DNA from: Skermanella stibiiresistens SB22
Lineage (GTDB): Bacteria; Pseudomonadota; Alphaproteobacteria; Azospirillales; Azospirillaceae
DNA: 64,000 bases
Direction of reading: 5' to 3'
Assembly: GCF_000576635.1 (NCBI RefSeq)
Contig: NZ_AVFL01000005.1
Location: 1-64,000 of the forward strand
The notes under the pieces are model-generated. The model did no database searches. It was not told the origin of the DNA and was given only the letters and a program-made list of their open reading frames with translations. A program made the position numbers and the translations under genes. Every line of letters begins with the position of its first letter. The stretch's first letter is position 1. This document shows, piece after piece, positions 59,935 to 64,000 of this stretch.

Positions 59935-61476
59935 TCAGGCGAGGAAGGCGTTCTCCAGGGTGGTGGCCGAGTAGAACGACAGCGGGCCGGGGATGTTGGT
60001 GAAGCCCTGGAGGTTGGCCTTCATGGCGAACCCCTGCGAGCGCCATGCCAGGCCGACGATCGGCGCCTGCTCCAGCACCAGATCCTCGACCTGGGCGTAG
60101 ATCGCGCGGCGCTTCTCCTGGTCGAACTCCGCCCGGCCCCGCTGGAGCAGCGCCGACAGTCCCGGCACCGTGATGCCGGTGCTGCGGATATACGAGGGAG
60201 CCGCCGCGTCGTCGATCAGGGCCGACAGGCTATCGGGATCGGCGCTCTCCATCGCCGTGCCGTTAACCGAGAACTCGTACTGGCCGCGGTTGCCGACCGC
60301 CACCCGCGTCGCCCAGTCGGGCATGTTGAGCGCCACCTGGATGCCGAGATCGGCCAAGTTCTGCTGGACCACCTCGGCGGTGTTCTTGTGCATGCCGTAT
60401 TGGGCCGTGGACAGAAGCGTGCAGGAGAAGCCGCCGGCCATCCCGGCCTCGGCCAGCAGCGCCTTCGCGGCGTCCAGATCACGGCGCCAGCCCCGCGACC
60501 GGGCCTCGTCGTAATAGGGCGTGCCTTCCGGCAACGGCAGCCCCTCCAGGGCGCCGCCCCGGCCGAAGAAGGCGCTCTGCACGATGTCGTTCCTGTTGAC
60601 CGCCAGCGCCACCGCGCGGCGCACCCGCGCGTCGGAGAAGGGACCCGACCTGCCGTTGAAGGTCAGGTACATGAAAGGCCCCAACGTGGTGTCCAGCTTC
60701 AGGTTCTTGTCCTGCTCGATCTGCCCCATGGCGGCCCAGGGGACATAGTCGATCAGGTCGACGTCGCCGGACTGCAAGGCCGCCACCCGCAGGTTCTCGT
60801 CCGGATAGGCCACGATCCTGACCGTCGCCAGCTTCGGCATTCCCGGCTTGTAGAAGCCATCGAACGCCTCCAGGTCGATCGAGACGCCACGCTCCAGCGA
60901 CTTCAGCTTGAACGGTCCGGCCCCGACCGCGATGCTGTCGCGGCTGACCGTGCCCGGCGCCACGATCGGCATGTAATATGTCGCGAACCAGTCCGGCACC
61001 GTGACCGTCGGCTGCTTCATAATGAGGCGGACGGTTCGGGCGTCCGGCGTCTCGATCTTCTCGACGCCCTGGAACTGGTTCCGCATATAGGCGGTCGACT
61101 TCTCACCGGCGATCTGGTCCAGGTTCCACTTGACGTCCTCCGCCGTGACCGGGGCGCCATTGTGGAACTTGGCGTCGCGCAGGTGGAAGACCCAGCCGGT
61201 GTCGCCGTCCCGTTCCCAGCTTTCGGCCAGCTCGCCCTGGAGCTGGCCCTCGGCCGAGTAGGACAGCAGGCCGCGGTGGATCAGCGACGTGACGCTGCCG
61301 GTCGCGGCCCCGGCGTTGACCCAGGGCTGCAGGTTGGGCGGATATGTGGACAAGCCGATCGTGAGGTTGCCCGCCCGGCCCCCGGCACCCGCCGCTTGGG
61401 CCATGACCTTGCCGGCCATGCCGACGAGCGGCAGGCTCGCTCCTGCCACCAGAAAACCGCGACGGGACATCCGCAT
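59935..61476 (-). CDS. Peptide-type ABC substrate-binding protein, Tat-exported
   Basis: A 513-residue SBP_bac_5 protein. The signal peptide has a twin-arginine motif (SRRGFLVAG) and ends VMAQA, so export is probably by the Tat pathway, already folded. The mature part starts GNLTIGLSTYPPNLQPW and contains FHLRDAKFHNGAPVTAEDVKWNLD, the family signature. ATG with AGAGG upstream. It lies 39 bases after hyuB, so import and ring opening are one unit. Confidence 0.92.
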   Translation of the reverse strand: MRMSRRGFLVAGASLPLVGMAGKVMAQAAGAGGRAGNLTIGLSTYPPNLQPWVNAGAATGSVTSLIHRGLLSYSAEGQLQGELAESWERDGDTGWVFHLRDAKFHNGAPVTAEDVKWNLDQIAGEKSTAYMRNQFQGVEKIETPDARTVRLIMKQPTVTVPDWFATYYMPIVAPGTVSRDSIAVGAGPFKLKSLERGVSIDLEAFDGFYKPGMPKLATVRIVAYPDENLRVAALQSGDVDLIDYVPWAAMGQIEQDKNLKLDTTLGPFMYLTFNGRSGPFSDARVRRAVALAVNRNDIVQSAFFGRGGALEGLPLPEGTPYYDEARSRGWRRDLDAAKALLAEAGMAGGFSCTLLSTAQYGMHKNTAEVVQQNLADLGIQVALNMPDWATRVAVGNRGQYEFSVNGTAMESADPDSLSALIDDAAAPSYIRSTGITVPGLSALLQRGRAEFDQEKRRAIYAQVEDLVLEQAPIVGLAWRSQGFAMKANLQGFTNIPGPLSFYSATTLENAFLA

Positions 61477-61515
61477 GGGAAAACCTCTTCTGAGCATAAG
61501 GGGATGGGATCGGGG

Positions 61516-63186
61516 TCAGCCCGTGAATTTGTAGATGTCGCGCGCCGTCTCGGGACTGATGCGGCGGTCGGCCAGATCGCGCTGGACCAGGGCGCGGTCG
61601 CGCAGCTCGGGCGGGCCATAGCCACCGGCGCCCGGCGTAATGATCTCGATGATGTCGCCCGCCCGCAGCAGGCCGGCGCCATGGTCGAACGGCTCGATGC
61701 CGGAGCTGAACTTGCAGTCGCCCCGTCCGCCCTCCTTGCCGCCCATCAGCCCCCAGGGCGACGACATCCAGCGGCCGCCATCCATCGCGACCCGGCATTC
61801 GGCCTCGGCGCGGTAGACCCGGCGCAACCCCATGCCGCCCCGCGTGGTCCCCGCCCCGCCGGAACCGTCGACCAGCTCGTAGCGCAGCAGCGTCAGAGGG
61901 TATTCCAGCTCCAGCGCCTCGCAGGGCAGGTTGGAGGTGTTGGTCATGTGGACGTGGACGCCGTCCAATCCGTCCTTGGTCGCCCGCGCGCCGAAGCCGC
62001 CGCCGATGGTCTCCAGATAGACCCAGGTGTTGCCGCTGCGGGGATCGACGCCGATGAAGGTGGCGGAGGCGCAGGCGCCGTTGCCCGCCGCCGTCAGCCG
62101 CTCCGGCACCGCTTGGGCCAGCGCGCCGTGGATCAGGTCGGCCACCCGCTGGCACGCGGCGATGCGGCCATTGACCGCCGCCGGATGGGAGCAGTTCAGG
62201 ATGGTGCCTTCCTTGGCCGTCACCTCCAACGGGCGGGCCAAGCCGGCGTTGGGCAGGATGGTCGGGTCGACCACCGTCTTGACCGCGTAGTAGACGGTCG
62301 AGAGCAGCGCCGTGTAGACCATGTTCAACCCGGCGCGGACCTGCGGCGGGCTGTCGAAATGAAGCTTCATGGCGTCGCCCGCCACCGTGATCTCGACCGA
62401 GAATTCCAGTTCGCCGTCGATCTCCGGATTGTCGAACATGTCGGTGAAGCGGTAGACGCCGTCGGGGATCGCGGCGATGCCGGCGCGCATCTTGCGCTCG
62501 GCATAGTCCTGCAACGCCTCGCCCGCCGCCAGCACGGTGGCGCGGCCGTATTTGGCGCACAGGTCGCGCATCCGCTGGACACCCAGCCGGTTGGCGGCCA
62601 CCTGCGCCCGCAGGTCCGACAGGCGCTCGCGCGGGACCTGGCAGTTCAACAGGATCAGTTCCTGGACGTCGGCCTGCAGCTCGCCGGCCTTGTACAGCCG
62701 GATCGGCGGGATGCGCAGGCCTTCCTGGTAGATGTGGGCGTGGCCGCGGTCGGCGAAATCGGCGTGGTGGGCGGTGTTGACCGCCCAGCCCACGATCTGG
62801 TCGTCGAAGAAGATCGGCTCGGCCAGCACGATGTCGGGCAGGTGCGTCCCGCCGCCCTCGAAGGCGTCGTTGCCGATGAAGATGTCGCCGGGCTGGATCC
62901 GGGACAGCGGGTTCCGCCGCATGATGTGCGGGATGATGCCGATGAAGCTGCCGAGATGCATCGGGATGTGCTCGGCCTGGCACAGCGTGTTGCCCCGGAT
63001 GTCGAACAGCGCCGTCGAGCAGTCGCGCCGCTCCTTGATGTTGGTGGAATAGCTGGCGCGGACCAGCGCCTCGCCCATCTCCTCCGCGATCGACGAGAAG
63101 GCGCTGCCGATGACCTCGACGGTGATCGGATCCACCGGGGTGGCGGCCGGCGAGGATTCTTGATCCTTCGGGAGGGGCGTGCTCAT
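61516..63186 (-). CDS. Hydantoinase B/oxoprolinase family protein
   Basis: A 556-residue subunit B of an ATP-dependent hydantoinase/5-oxoprolinase-type enzyme. The family start is DPITVEVIGSAFSSIAEEMGEALVRASYSTNIKERRDCSTALFD, and typical motifs are GDIFIGNDAFEGGGTHLPDIVLAEPIF and YETIGGGFGARATKDGLDGVHVHMTNTSN. Such enzymes open five-membered cyclic amides (hydantoin, N-methylhydantoin, 5-oxoproline) or carboxylate ketones. Its ATG overlaps the hyuA stop (ATGA). Confidence 0.94.
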   Translation of the reverse strand: MSTPLPKDQESSPAATPVDPITVEVIGSAFSSIAEEMGEALVRASYSTNIKERRDCSTALFDIRGNTLCQAEHIPMHLGSFIGIIPHIMRRNPLSRIQPGDIFIGNDAFEGGGTHLPDIVLAEPIFFDDQIVGWAVNTAHHADFADRGHAHIYQEGLRIPPIRLYKAGELQADVQELILLNCQVPRERLSDLRAQVAANRLGVQRMRDLCAKYGRATVLAAGEALQDYAERKMRAGIAAIPDGVYRFTDMFDNPEIDGELEFSVEITVAGDAMKLHFDSPPQVRAGLNMVYTALLSTVYYAVKTVVDPTILPNAGLARPLEVTAKEGTILNCSHPAAVNGRIAACQRVADLIHGALAQAVPERLTAAGNGACASATFIGVDPRSGNTWVYLETIGGGFGARATKDGLDGVHVHMTNTSNLPCEALELEYPLTLLRYELVDGSGGAGTTRGGMGLRRVYRAEAECRVAMDGGRWMSSPWGLMGGKEGGRGDCKFSSGIEPFDHGAGLLRAGDIIEIITPGAGGYGPPELRDRALVQRDLADRRISPETARDIYKFTG

Positions 63187-64000
63187 GGCAGTTCCAGGAC
63201 AAGGTTGAGGTAGGGCTCGACATGCGCGACCATGCCAGGCAGCACGACGGTGGTGGCGTCCATCTGCTCGACGATCGCCGGGCCCGTGATCCTGTTGCCG
63301 GCGTCCAGCTTGGCGCGGTCATAGACCGGGCACGACACCATGCCGTTCGCCTCCGGCAGCCAGACATCGCGCTTGCCGATGATGGCGCCGGACGCGTCCG
63401 GTCCGGCATCCGGGCGCGGCTTGAACGACGCCTTGGCGACCAGCCCGGTCGCCTCGATCCGGAAGGTGACGATCTGGATCGGCTCCTCCTCGGCGATGAA
63501 ACCGTACATCCTCTTGTGCGCCGCCTCGAACCCGGCCACCAGCGCGTCCAGGGTCGCGGTGGTGACGGGACCGTCCGGCAGGGCCACCGCCAGCTCATAG
63601 TTCTGGCCGGCGTAGCGCATGTCGACCGTCCGTGTCGTCTGGCGCGCCGCTGGCAGCACCGCCTCGTTGACGAACCACTCCTCGGCCCGCCCGGTCAGCG
63701 CGTCGAAGGCGGTTTCGATGTCGGAAACCGCCTCGCCCGCGACCAGGGTCAGCCGGGTGACGGCGAAGTCGGCCCGCAGGTCGGTCAGCAGCAGGCCCAT
63801 GGCGCACAGGATGCCAGGGGTGCGCGGCACCAGGATGCGCTTCATGTCCAGCTCGCGCGCCAGCCGGGCGGCGTGCAGCGGACCGGCGCCGCCGAACGCC
63901 ATCAGGGTGTAGTCGCGCGGGTCGTGGCCGCGCTGGACGCTGATCACCCGGATCGCCTTCGCCATGTTGGCGGTGACGACGGACAGGATGCCCTGGGCTG
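63183..64000 (-). CDS. Hydantoinase A/oxoprolinase family protein, 3' part
   Basis: The C-terminal 270 or so residues of subunit A; the frame is open to the window end, so the start lies outside. Visible are the late-domain motifs RDYTLMAFGGAGPLHAARLARELDMKRILVPRTPGILCAMGLLLTDLRADF and YAGQNYELAVALP, and the terminal VDMRYAGQ...GRPDAGPD-type barrel (FRIEATGLVAKASFKPR). Subunit A carries the ATP-binding actin-like fold in its missing N-terminal part. It pairs with HyuB and leads, or is near the start of, the operon. Confidence 0.92.
   Translation of the reverse strand, partial: AQGILSVVTANMAKAIRVISVQRGHDPRDYTLMAFGGAGPLHAARLARELDMKRILVPRTPGILCAMGLLLTDLRADFAVTRLTLVAGEAVSDIETAFDALTGRAEEWFVNEAVLPAARQTTRTVDMRYAGQNYELAVALPDGPVTTATLDALVAGFEAAHKRMYGFIAEEEPIQIVTFRIEATGLVAKASFKPRPDAGPDASGAIIGKRDVWLPEANGMVSCPVYDRAKLDAGNRITGPAIVEQMDATTVVLPGMVAHVEPYLNLVLELP

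Noticed and set aside
59371-63213. A plus-strand open frame of about 1280 codons opposite the hyuB and binding-protein genes
   Set aside because: The opposite strand carries clear HyuB, SBP_bac_5 and DppB homology with overlapping starts and stops; the long frame is a product of high GC at third positions.

Overview
The window is GC-rich (about two thirds GC by eye) and densely coded. The block ubiG | lysC-ptsP-hemA/prfA-prmC-DUF4167-clpB is a gene order I know from alphaproteobacteria. ispG, a RodZ-type protein and a glutamyl-tRNA reductase gene beside it, plus the large ABC-transporter and chemosensory complement, point to the Rhodospirillales, most likely an Azospirillum/Skermanella-like organism. 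That placement is inference from gene content; there is no rRNA or tRNA here.

Layout. (1) 0.4-19 kb is core housekeeping: an M23 murein hydrolase; ClpB; a NUDIX hydrolase; a MOSC protein with a Fur-like box upstream; then a long leftward run of DUF4167 protein, PrmC, RF1, GluTR, IspG, RodZ-like, PtsP, a nitronate monooxygenase and aspartokinase, closed by divergent ubiG. (2) 19-25 kb is a chemosensory-type island: a HisKA_2/HWE histidine kinase, two separate CheB methylesterases with C-terminal zinc ribbons, and a CheR-PAS-coiled-coil protein, with no receptor, CheA or CheY. It is flanked on the left by a REP-like palindrome. (3) 25-31 kb is glpK-ugpBAEC, for glycerol phosphorylation and glycerol-3-phosphate uptake. 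It converges on an intracellular PHB depolymerase. (4) 32-40 kb is mixed: a DsbD_2/TauE-like membrane protein, a rhomboid protease, a peroxiredoxin, an LtaS-like sulfatase-fold membrane enzyme, an Eis-like acetyltransferase, and an IclR regulator with an ArsO-like flavin monooxygenase. (5) 40.5-49.8 kb is a LysR-headed rightward catabolic unit: DAO-family flavoenzyme, peptide-type ABC importer (binding protein, two permeases, fused double ATPase), Gfo/Idh/MocA dehydrogenase and an SDR. (6) 50-54.4 kb holds an SDR/TetR divergent pair of visibly lower GC with a clear operator, a CPA2 antiporter with a cyclic-nucleotide-binding domain, and another SDR. (7) 54.8-64 kb is a leftward operon: hyuA (cut by the window end), hyuB, a Tat-exported binding protein, a permease, a permease-ATPase fusion, an ATPase and a DAO-family flavoenzyme. 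It looks like import, hydantoin/oxoproline ring opening and amine oxidation.

How it fits together. The housekeeping block links translation termination (RF1 with its methylase PrmC), tetrapyrrole and isoprenoid synthesis, nitrogen-PTS signalling and lysine-family amino acid synthesis. The accessory half consists of scavenging modules, each pairing an ABC importer with oxidising enzymes and often a dedicated regulator. That suits a soil or rhizosphere heterotroph storing PHB. The least ordinary items are the dispersed CheB/CheB/CheR/kinase set, the hyuAB-flavoenzyme importer operon with its permease-ATPase fusion, and a two-copy REP-like family.
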